In this document: one piece after another, positions 16,910 through 23,944 of the stretch
Layout: each line of letters begins with the position of its first letter
Numbering within the stretch: position 1 is the stretch's first letter
Origin: Dyadobacter luticola
Lineage (GTDB): Bacteria; Bacteroidota; Bacteroidia; Cytophagales; Spirosomataceae
Direction: 5' to 3'
Length of the DNA: 64,000 nucleotides
Assembly (NCBI RefSeq): GCF_005860805.1
Contig: NZ_VCEJ01000004.1
Location: forward strand, 1,798,001-1,862,000
Translations under genes and position numbers: made by a program
Notes under the pieces: generated by a model
Seen by the model: the letters and a program-made list of their open reading frames with translations, nothing else
Told to the model about the DNA's origin: nothing
The model's database searches: none

Positions 16910-17535
16910 TGATGGACAACACACTTCAAAGCCATTGGGACAACACTTACTTATCCAAGGGGCCTGACCAGTTGAGCTGGTCGCAGAACCTGCCTGAACC
17001 CTCACTTTCGCTGATAAAGTCCACCGGCATCACAAAGACAGATGCGATCATCGATATCGGAGGCGGCGATGCCACACTGATCGAAAATCTGCTCAGCGAA
17101 GGCTATTCGGATTTGACCGTTCTGGATATTTCCAGTGCGGCCATTGACAGGGCGAGAAAACGACTTGGGGAACGCGCAGAAAAGATAAAATGGATCGTGT
17201 GCAACATCCTGGATTTTGCTCCGGCCCGGCCCTACAAGTTATGGCACGACAGGGCAACTTTTCATTTTTTGACAGAAACCCAGGATATTAAAAATTATAA
17301 GCATATCGTCAGCGAGTTTGTAGATAAGGATTTGATCATCGGAACCTTCTCTGAAAATGGCCCCACAATGTGCAGCGGATTGCCGGTGAGAAGATACAAT
17401 CTCGAATCATTGGAATTATTTTTTAATGATGATTTTCAGCTCAAGCAAAGCGTCAATTCCGATCATGTTACGCCATTTGGTTCAGTACAGAACTTTCTTT
17501 TTACACATTTTTTCAAAGGACAGCTCATAGACTAG
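16909..17535 (+). CDS. Class I SAM-dependent methyltransferase
   Basis: A 208-residue soluble protein. The SAM-binding motif I is DAIIDIGGGDATLIENLL (residues about 45-62) followed by an acidic motif II (LTVLDIS) as in small-molecule methyltransferases. The N-terminal HWDNTYLSKGPDQLSW is typical of a subgroup related to thiopurine/tellurite-type methyltransferases. It starts inside the stop of the DUF202 gene, so it belongs to the efflux operon and may modify a toxic substrate before export. The substrate is unknown. Confidence 0.85.
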   Translation: MMDNTLQSHWDNTYLSKGPDQLSWSQNLPEPSLSLIKSTGITKTDAIIDIGGGDATLIENLLSEGYSDLTVLDISSAAIDRARKRLGERAEKIKWIVCNILDFAPARPYKLWHDRATFHFLTETQDIKNYKHIVSEFVDKDLIIGTFSENGPTMCSGLPVRRYNLESLELFFNDDFQLKQSVNSDHVTPFGSVQNFLFTHFFKGQLID

Positions 17536-17572
17536 AAGGTTAGGAAGTCGTTATCGCACCCCACCAATTACT

Positions 17573-18466
17573 ATGAATTTTGATTTTCGCCTTCGGGTTT
17601 TTCATACTGTTGCCAAGCGGCTCAACTTTACAAAAGCGGCAGATGAGCTTTTCGTTACCCAGCCAGCAATCACAAAACATATTCGCGAACTCGAAGCGCA
17701 GCTAAAAACCAAGGTTTTTGACCGGAACGGTACAAAAATCAAGCTGACACGCGCGGGCGAGCTGTTGCTTGCGCGAACGGAGCAGATCTTTGAGATTTAC
17801 CGCGCACTTGAATTTGAAATCAATGCGCTGAATAATGAAAATAGTGGCATGCTAAGGATTGGGGCCAGCACCACCGTTGCCCAGTATGTATTGCCATCGT
17901 TGCTGGCGGCTTTTCATAACCGCTTTCCGGAAATCGAGGTCTCATTGGTAATCAAGAATACCGACCAGATCCAACTGGCCTTAACCGAGAAGCAAATCGA
18001 TATAGGCATCATCGAAGGAAGATCACGTGATCCTAAGATACATTATGCACCATTTCTGAATGATGAAATCGTCCTGGTTACCAGCGCCCGGAGCACCATT
18101 GCCAAAAATGGGACAATCACACTTGCTGAGCTGGCCCGCATCCCTATCATCCTCAGAGAGCCGGGCTCGGGTACCTTGGAGGTGATTGCCTACGCATTGA
18201 AAGTGAAGGGGGTCTCATTATCGGACCTGAACAAACAAATGCAGCTGGCAGGGAGTGAGAGTATCAAAAGATACATACAGAATGCGCCCTGTGCCGCCTT
18301 CCTTTCCATCCATTCCATTTTGGATGAGCTATCCCACAACCAGTGCCGTGTGATCGACATCGAAGGCTTTTCAATAGAAAGGGCTTTTCACTTTGCCACG
18401 CTCCATGGCCAACCGGATGGCCTGGCTGAGTTATTCATGAACTTCGCTGTTCATCACAAAAAGTAA
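17573..18466 (+). CDS. LysR-family transcription regulator
   Basis: A 297-residue regulator. The N-terminal winged helix contains NFTKAADELFVTQPAITKHI (residues about 18-37), followed by a linker helix and a two-lobe effector-binding domain opening with LRIGASTTVAQYVLP near residue 95. The overall pattern resembles the CysL/YeiE group, which often controls sulfite-related genes such as yeiH; a YeiH relative lies at the left end of this window. That link is an inference. A strong hairpin starts within its stop codon. Confidence 0.85.
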   Translation: MNFDFRLRVFHTVAKRLNFTKAADELFVTQPAITKHIRELEAQLKTKVFDRNGTKIKLTRAGELLLARTEQIFEIYRALEFEINALNNENSGMLRIGASTTVAQYVLPSLLAAFHNRFPEIEVSLVIKNTDQIQLALTEKQIDIGIIEGRSRDPKIHYAPFLNDEIVLVTSARSTIAKNGTITLAELARIPIILREPGSGTLEVIAYALKVKGVSLSDLNKQMQLAGSESIKRYIQNAPCAAFLSIHSILDELSHNQCRVIDIEGFSIERAFHFATLHGQPDGLAELFMNFAVHHKK

Positions 18467-18502
18467 TTCAAAATAGGATTCTTATGGATCCTATTTTGAA
18501 TT
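18465..18502. terminator. Perfect 15-base inverted repeat, likely terminator
   Basis: AATTCAAAATAGGAT at 18465-18479 and ATCCTATTTTGAATT at 18488-18502 enclose an eight-base loop. It overlaps the stop codon of the LysR gene. There is no long U run, so it may work by hairpin strength or as an RNA-stabilising element. Confidence 0.6.
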
Positions 18503-18607
18503 GATATTACCTGAGGTTATCACTGATCACTTTTTACGATTTCTTTGACGGCAGCTAACACCTCATCTTTGTAATGGCAATAGGCCAAAAACTTAACCAT
18601 TTTCAAG

Positions 18608-18847
18608 ATGAAAACGACCCATGAACTTCCGTTAAATGTCACACTCTTTGAAACAATTTTGAGGTTGTGCGTGATGATGTGGCTGCCTTTCCTGCTGTAT
18701 TTTCCAGGACTGATCATTTATCTCCTCGTGGCCGCCTACTATTTGCTGGTGACAGCCATGACAAGCTTTTGTCCCATAAAGTATTTATGGCAGCGATACC
18801 GTCACATCGAAATTCCCGTGGCCAAACAAGCATTACAATTTCACTGA
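18608..18847 (+). CDS. Small two-helix membrane protein (DUF2892/YgaP-TM-like)
   Basis: A 79-residue protein with two membrane helices (about residues 16-36 and 37-57) followed by SFCPIKYLWQRYR, which resembles the conserved Cys-Pro turn of the DUF2892 family found beside rhodaneses and sulfur genes. It ends 18 bases before the TsdA-like cytochrome gene on the same strand and is probably the first gene of that operon. It could be a sulfur-handling membrane partner, but the match is short, so this is a modest call. Confidence 0.55.
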   Translation: MKTTHELPLNVTLFETILRLCVMMWLPFLLYFPGLIIYLLVAAYYLLVTAMTSFCPIKYLWQRYRHIEIPVAKQALQFH

Positions 18848-18865
18848 CAACACCAGCCAGACCCA

Positions 18866-19909
18866 ATGGAAAAGATACAGAAAACACTGGCCTTGCTCAG
18901 TAACCTGCTTAAAAGTTTGCTTGCCATTGCCTCATGTCTGCTGCTCTTTCTGATAGCGTTGATTTGTGCACCAAGGTATTTTCAAGAATTAGTCACGCCG
19001 TCTGAAAAAGTTGCTGCTTTGGATGCACCCACCAAAGTATCACAACCCAAAGCAAGAATGTGGCAGGCACCAGACACCTCAGATATCCCCACGAATGAAC
19101 AAGGTGATTTGATCCGGTACGGGCGAGAGCTGATTGTACATACAGCGGAGTACCTGGGGCCAAAAGGCAAAGTAATGCAGATTAGCAACGGCATGAATTG
19201 CCAGAATTGCCACCTGGATGCAGGGACAAAAATTATGGGTAACAACTATGCTGCTGTATATAGCACCTATCCAAAGTTCAGGGCGCGTTCAGGCACCAAA
19301 GAAACGGTGATCAAACGGATTTCGGATTGTTTTGAAAGGAGTCTGAATGGAACAAAACCCGACAGCGCCAGCAGGGAAATGACTGCAATGGTGGCTTACA
19401 TGAAATGGCTTGAAAAAGATACACCCAAGGGGGAAACGCCCAAAGGAACGGGTTTGGAAAAACTTGCTTATCTGGACAGAGCGGCAGATCCAAAAAACGG
19501 TAGTCTGATTTATCAAGCAAAATGCGAAAGCTGTCATGGCGTCAACGGGGAAGGAATATTAAACCCCCAGAAAAACGCTTACGTCTATCCCCCGCTTTGG
19601 GGCAAAAATAGCTACAACGACGGAGCGGGGCTCTACAGGGTTTCTTCCTTTGCAGGTTATGTTGTGAACAACATGCCCTTCGGCGCGAGTTATGAAAACA
19701 AGCTGTTGACCGATAAAGAAGCCTGGGACCTTGCTGCGTTCGTCAATTCTCAGCCTCGCCCTCACAAAGACCAGAGCAGCGACTGGGTAGATATCAGTAA
19801 AAAACCCATCGATTTTCCGTTCGCACCTTATGCTGATGGTTTTTCGCAGAAACAGCACAAACTCGGGCCTTTCGAGCCAATTTCGGAAGCTAGAAAAGAA
19901 AGTAAATAA
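18866..19909 (+). CDS. tsdA: TsdA-type dihaem thiosulfate dehydrogenase
   Basis: A 347-residue exported dihaem cytochrome c. Residues about 11-30 are a signal/anchor helix. The first haem site is NCQNCHLDAG (about residues 111-120) followed by the family's YPKFRARSGTKETVIKRI stretch and a DCFERSLNG segment; the second haem site is CESCHG near residue 222. This pattern is that of TsdA, which joins two thiosulfates into tetrathionate or runs in reverse. It is followed by a periplasmic DsrE protein and two solute-binding proteins. Direction of the reaction cannot be inferred. Confidence 0.85.
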   Translation: MEKIQKTLALLSNLLKSLLAIASCLLLFLIALICAPRYFQELVTPSEKVAALDAPTKVSQPKARMWQAPDTSDIPTNEQGDLIRYGRELIVHTAEYLGPKGKVMQISNGMNCQNCHLDAGTKIMGNNYAAVYSTYPKFRARSGTKETVIKRISDCFERSLNGTKPDSASREMTAMVAYMKWLEKDTPKGETPKGTGLEKLAYLDRAADPKNGSLIYQAKCESCHGVNGEGILNPQKNAYVYPPLWGKNSYNDGAGLYRVSSFAGYVVNNMPFGASYENKLLTDKEAWDLAAFVNSQPRPHKDQSSDWVDISKKPIDFPFAPYADGFSQKQHKLGPFEPISEARKESK

Positions 19910-19946
19910 TGTAAATCGTATCATAACCTTTTAAATACCAAACCAA

Positions 19947-20408
19947 ATGAAAACTCTTAAAACGATGCTATTCGCTGCGTCCATATTTGTTACAGCAGCA
20001 GCAATCGCCCAGAACAAGCCCGTCAACCCAGCCGATTTTCACGGGGCGACCGCCGATAAAAAATCCTACAAAGTGGTATACCAGCTTAACAGCGATGACG
20101 AAAAGGTGATTAAGGCGACGATGAAGAATATCATGAATGCCCTGGATGATCCGCGGTTAAAAGGAAAACTGGAAGTAGAGCTTGTCGCGCATGGCGGCGG
20201 GGTAACCGTGTTCAGAAAAGATCAGCCCTACGAAACACAGCTGAAAGTATTGCAAGAGCGCGGGGTCATCCTGGCTGAATGCGAGAACACAATGCGTGAG
20301 AGGAAAATCAGCAAGGAGGAACTTTTTGATTTCATCTCCTATGTACCCAGTGGAAACGGGGAAATTATTATTCGGCAACAACAAGGATGGGCCATCGTCC
20401 ATCCATAA
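19947..20408 (+). CDS. Periplasmic DsrE-family sulfur-carrier protein
   Basis: A 153-residue protein with a signal peptide (cut near AIAQ, residue 22) and a DsrE/F fold. The likely sulfur-binding cysteine is in ILAECENTMRERKI near residue 112, in the position expected for this family. Most DsrE proteins are cytoplasmic sulfur relays; an exported version beside TsdA suggests it carries or senses sulfane sulfur in the periplasm. It is 37 bases after tsdA and ends 12 bases before the first solute-binding gene. Confidence 0.8.
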   Translation: MKTLKTMLFAASIFVTAAAIAQNKPVNPADFHGATADKKSYKVVYQLNSDDEKVIKATMKNIMNALDDPRLKGKLEVELVAHGGGVTVFRKDQPYETQLKVLQERGVILAECENTMRERKISKEELFDFISYVPSGNGEIIIRQQQGWAIVHP

Positions 20409-20419
20409 CATCAAGCACT

Positions 20420-21343
20420 ATGAGAAACTACATCATTTTGATCATATTAACAATCAGTATCATGATTGATAATCAAGCAAAAGCACAGGAGCACAACTTC
20501 GATCCGCCGTGGAATAAACCCCCAACAGACGGCCTGCAATTTACCGTGAAAGGAATTGACAATGTACCAGACTTATATGGCGATATAACAGACCCGGAAC
20601 TGACGATATTTTTCGCTGGTAATCAATTCATGGTCATTGACGAATTACTGGCAGAGTTCAAAAAGGCATATCCTGCCTATAACAGGATATTTGCAGAGAC
20701 TTTGCCGCCCGGGATATTGGCCAAACAAATTAAAGAAGGCTCAATTACGATCGGTAACATGCGCATATCACATAAGCCGGATGTATATACAGCAGGGAAA
20801 ACGCGCATCGAAGAGTTCGCTCCGCTTTTCAACCGGACCGAGGCGTATGCCGGAAATAAGTTAGCAATCATGGTGCAAAAAGGGAATCCGCTTAATATAA
20901 ACGGGCTTAAAGACCTGGGACGTAGCGATGTAAAAGTAAGTATGCCCAATCCAGAGTGGGAAGGTATCGGAAAACGGATTGAAGACGCTTACGTAAAAGC
21001 AGGCGGCCGAGCACTGAAAGAGCAAATAATGAAAGAAAAGGTAGCCGCGAAAACTACATTTTTAACGCAGATCCACCATCGGCAGACTCCCATGAGAATA
21101 CTTTATGGACAATCCCAGGCAGGTCCGGTTTGGTACTCAGAGGCGTTATACCAAAAGATGATCGGACATCCGTTGGAATTGGTCAGCATTCCGGATAGCG
21201 AGAATATTGAAGCAACTTACATGGCAGGTAAACTGCGGGAAGCGCCGCATCCCAAAGCGGCGTCAGATTTTATGGATTTTCTGGTGAGCGCTAAGGCCAG
21301 GGAAATTTACCGCAAGTATGGTTTTACCGATTTAAACAAATAG
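20420..21343 (+). CDS. ModA/WtpA-like periplasmic solute-binding protein
   Basis: A protein of about 307 residues with a signal peptide (cut near QAKAQ). The two-lobe type II binding fold is indicated by LTIFFAGNQFMVIDELLAEF, ETLPPGILAKQI and the C-terminal PKAASDFMDFLVSAKAREIYRKYGF segment (outline). It resembles molybdate/tungstate-type oxyanion binders. No ABC permease or ATPase gene lies nearby, so it may supply molybdate for the sulfite oxidase, bind a sulfur oxyanion, or act as a sensor. ATG at 20420 is chosen to give the signal peptide. Confidence 0.75.
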   Translation: MRNYIILIILTISIMIDNQAKAQEHNFDPPWNKPPTDGLQFTVKGIDNVPDLYGDITDPELTIFFAGNQFMVIDELLAEFKKAYPAYNRIFAETLPPGILAKQIKEGSITIGNMRISHKPDVYTAGKTRIEEFAPLFNRTEAYAGNKLAIMVQKGNPLNINGLKDLGRSDVKVSMPNPEWEGIGKRIEDAYVKAGGRALKEQIMKEKVAAKTTFLTQIHHRQTPMRILYGQSQAGPVWYSEALYQKMIGHPLELVSIPDSENIEATYMAGKLREAPHPKAASDFMDFLVSAKAREIYRKYGFTDLNK

Positions 21344-21348
21344 TCGCG

Positions 21349-22089
21349 ATGAGAAATTTGGTTCATATCATAGGTTTTCTGCTGCTAGCCAATCAAGCTT
21401 ATCCGCAAACTGATACCCTATTTGTATACGGTCCGGGCGGGCCTTCGGCAGCGATAAAGGAATGTGCGGATATTTTCTCGAAAGAAACTCGAATACCTGT
21501 CGTAGTTAATTCTGGCCCTGAAACTAAATGGATAGAAAAGGCCAAAAAAGATGCTGACGTTGTATTTGGTGGCTCCGAGTATATGCTCACGCAATTTGCT
21601 GCTGATCATCGGGGGCTGCTGGATGAGACAACCAGAATTGAGCTTTACAAGCGCAGTGCAGCAATTCTGGTTCGCCCAGGGAACCCTAAGAAAATTAAGA
21701 TGTTTGTTGATCTGGCCAAACCGGGTGTCAGGCTATTGGACGTGAATGGAGCTGGACAGTTGGGGATGTGGGAGGACATTGCTGGCAAATTCGATGTGAT
21801 CGCCGGAATACAGCACAATATCAAATCTTCATTCTCGAACACCGCCCTGGGTATCGAAGCCTGGAAATCGGACACGACTTACGACGCTTGGATTACGTAT
21901 AAAACATGGCATTTTCCATTGAAGGAAATCACCCAATTGATCGAAATCCCAAATCAGTCCACAGTTTTTAGAGGTACCCCTATTGCTTTGACATTGAAAG
22001 GCAAGGACGGTCCCGACGGCAAACGCTTCCTGGATTTTCTAAGAAGTTCGGCAGGGCATCGGGTATTTCAGCGTTGGGGTTGGGAATAG
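21349..22089 (+). CDS. Second ModA-like periplasmic solute-binding protein
   Basis: A 246-residue exported protein, five bases after the previous gene. It has a signal peptide (cut near AYPQ) and binding-protein features: LFVYGPGGPSAAIKECADIF, VVFGGSEYML and a C-terminal GKRFLDFLRSSAGHRVFQRWGW typical of ModA-like proteins (residues about 222-243). It is clearly a paralogue by fold but not a close copy of its neighbour. Like the neighbour it has no transporter partner here. The ligand is unknown; an oxyanion is likely. Confidence 0.75.
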   Translation: MRNLVHIIGFLLLANQAYPQTDTLFVYGPGGPSAAIKECADIFSKETRIPVVVNSGPETKWIEKAKKDADVVFGGSEYMLTQFAADHRGLLDETTRIELYKRSAAILVRPGNPKKIKMFVDLAKPGVRLLDVNGAGQLGMWEDIAGKFDVIAGIQHNIKSSFSNTALGIEAWKSDTTYDAWITYKTWHFPLKEITQLIEIPNQSTVFRGTPIALTLKGKDGPDGKRFLDFLRSSAGHRVFQRWGWE

Positions 22090-22090
22090 G

Positions 22091-22321
22091 TTACGGCCTT
22101 CCAACCGCCTCCGCGCTAAATCCGGCCTGAATAACTGCTTCGATAACATTTTCTCCAATCCTGTTGTCGGTAGTTTGGACTGTAAGCAGCTTGTCAGAGT
22201 CGGAAAGATCGATGTTCCAACCATCTACATGCTTCAAATTATTTAGAAAGGGTGTCACTACGGTGACGCCCTCTTTATCTTTTATGCTGGTCTTGAAATT
22301 TAGCGTTTCCATTGTTTGCAA
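22091..22321 (-). CDS. HMA-like ferredoxin-fold protein lacking the metal-binding cysteines
   Basis: A 76-residue protein that reads like a heavy-metal-associated domain: ETLNFKTSIKDKEGVTVVTP followed by a DKLLTVQT strand and VIEAVIQAGFSAEAV. In normal copper chaperones the first loop is a Cys-x-x-Cys; here it is DKEG with no cysteine, so it probably cannot bind Cu(I) that way. It is convergent with the solute-binding gene and divergent from the copper genes. It could be a decayed chaperone or a protein-protein adaptor. Confidence 0.65.
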   Translation of the reverse strand: MQTMETLNFKTSIKDKEGVTVVTPFLNNLKHVDGWNIDLSDSDKLLTVQTTDNRIGENVIEAVIQAGFSAEAVGRP

Positions 22322-22565
22322 ATGTTTAGATCACTGTATCCACACATTCTTGGTGAATGTAATGTGAGCGAAGCTAGCTAGACCGATAAAATCGTACCAA
22401 CTCTAATAGCTTACGCATGGATAAATGACAGAAGTGAAGTTGAGGCAGGATTTTTGTATCACCAACCAATAATTATGTAATAATTGCTACTTTGGATTTT
22501 GCACATTTGTTGATCCAGTCAAGAACGATTTTTTGAAGCAGTAATTTATTGTTACGACCGTCCGA

Positions 22566-22979
22566 ATGAGATTGATTCTGAGTGTGCTAGCCGTTGCCTT
22601 TTTCCTGACCACATCAGGGGACAAAGCTTATGCGTGTCCGGGAAAGAAGTCCAGTCATATTGCGGAAAAGAAGTTCTGTATTAATGTGAGACAGTCAACC
22701 CGACGTGATCAAACATCTGGGAAGAGGTGTTGTGACTTACGCGCTCATCGGATAAAAACCGTAGGAAACATGCCTTGTGGGCATAATTGTGATCAATCTT
22801 GCTGTGATTGTAGCCATAGGATGACCCACTTTGCCTTGAAGGTGCCATCCACCGCAATTGTGCAATATTCGGAATCAGTAGAATTGAAAACCATCGCCTG
22901 GTTTTTTAGGGAAAGCGCTCCCAAACCCGTTTACCTCTCCCTTTTTATCCCCCCAAACATAAATCGTTTGATAGAGTGA
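22566..22979 (+). CDS. Cys-rich exported small protein of the copper cluster
   Basis: A 137-residue protein with a signal peptide (to about residue 23, TSGDKAYA) and nine cysteines between residues about 24 and 86, including KRCCDLR and the cluster PCGHNCDQSCCDCSH with interspersed histidines. It belongs to no family recognised here. The cysteine and histidine spacing and its place directly before copper-resistance genes suggest periplasmic metal binding. The C-terminal third is cysteine-free. Confidence 0.6.
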   Translation: MRLILSVLAVAFFLTTSGDKAYACPGKKSSHIAEKKFCINVRQSTRRDQTSGKRCCDLRAHRIKTVGNMPCGHNCDQSCCDCSHRMTHFALKVPSTAIVQYSESVELKTIAWFFRESAPKPVYLSLFIPPNINRLIE

Positions 22980-23057
22980 CGTCCAAAGTGCGTCCAATCG
23001 AAAGTGGTCTCGATTTTAGATTTCTTCCTGGTTTTCAAACATTTATGTTAATCTCAC

Positions 23058-23924
23058 ATGAAATCAATTCAAATATTGATGGCAATGCTGCTATTGCTGT
23101 CTTCCCCGTCATTGCGGGCAGAAATAAAGAACAGCGCAACCGAGTCTGTAAAAATCTCGGGATCGTGCGCGATGTGCAAGGAAGGTATTGAAAAAGCCGC
23201 CCAGCAAAAAAATATCTCCCAGGCCGACTGGAATACCCAAACCCAGATGGCAAAAATTACCTACGATAGTAAAAAGACGTCACTGGATGCCGTCCTTCGA
23301 AGGGTTGCATTGGCAGGTTACGACAATGCAAGTTATCTGGCGCCCGATGATGCCTACGGCAAACTGGCAGACTGCTGTAAATATGAAAGGGTTAGTAAGC
23401 CCAAAATAATGTCATCCGGTGAATTAGCGGCAAACCAGGCACCTGCTCACCAGCACCACGAAGGAACGTCCGAAACCAATGCTTCGGCAGAAATGAGCCC
23501 GTTAAGCCCTGTCTTGAAGGCCTATTATGCGGTAAAAGATGCCCTGGTAAGCTCAGACGGCAATGCCGCTTCGGCCAAAGCAACAGAGTTGGTGAAGGCG
23601 ATCAAGGCGGTGAAAATGCAGGAGCTTGCTGACCAGCAGCATATGGTGTGGATGAAGGTGATGAAAGACCTGGCTTTCGATGCCGAGCACATCGAAGAAA
23701 CCAAAGATGTTGGCCATCAGCGGGACCATTTCTCTTCGCTTTCCGAGAATATGTATAAGCTCGTCAAAGCGGGCAAGCCTGCACAGGCGGTCTACTATCA
23801 GCATTGTCCCATGGCCAAAGAAGGTAAAGGCGCTAACTGGCTGAGCCAGGCCGCTGAGGTAAAGAACCCTTACTACGGCGCGCAAATGCTGACCTGCGGC
23901 AAGACCACTGAGACAATCAAATAG
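23058..23924 (+). CDS. Exported HMA + DUF3347 copper-binding protein
   Basis: A 288-residue periplasmic protein. After a signal peptide (about 22 residues) comes a heavy-metal-associated domain with SGSCAMCKEGIEKAA (Cys-x-x-Cys near residues 37-40), a Gln/His-rich linker (APAHQHHEGTSE), then a DUF3347 domain from about residue 150 with LSPVLKAYYAVKDAL and a C-terminal VYYQHCPMA and MLTCGKT. DUF3347 proteins accompany CusBA-type efflux and copper oxidases. It starts 78 bases after the Cys-rich gene and lies 20 bases before the multicopper oxidase, so it likely delivers or stores periplasmic copper. Confidence 0.85.
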   Translation: MKSIQILMAMLLLLSSPSLRAEIKNSATESVKISGSCAMCKEGIEKAAQQKNISQADWNTQTQMAKITYDSKKTSLDAVLRRVALAGYDNASYLAPDDAYGKLADCCKYERVSKPKIMSSGELAANQAPAHQHHEGTSETNASAEMSPLSPVLKAYYAVKDALVSSDGNAASAKATELVKAIKAVKMQELADQQHMVWMKVMKDLAFDAEHIEETKDVGHQRDHFSSLSENMYKLVKAGKPAQAVYYQHCPMAKEGKGANWLSQAAEVKNPYYGAQMLTCGKTTETIK

Positions 23925-23944
23925 CCGCTAAAAGGACGCACTCC

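Noticed and set aside
18520..18717. Minus-strand frame opposite the small membrane protein
   Set aside because: It is a shadow of the plus-strand gene, with no start context or family match.
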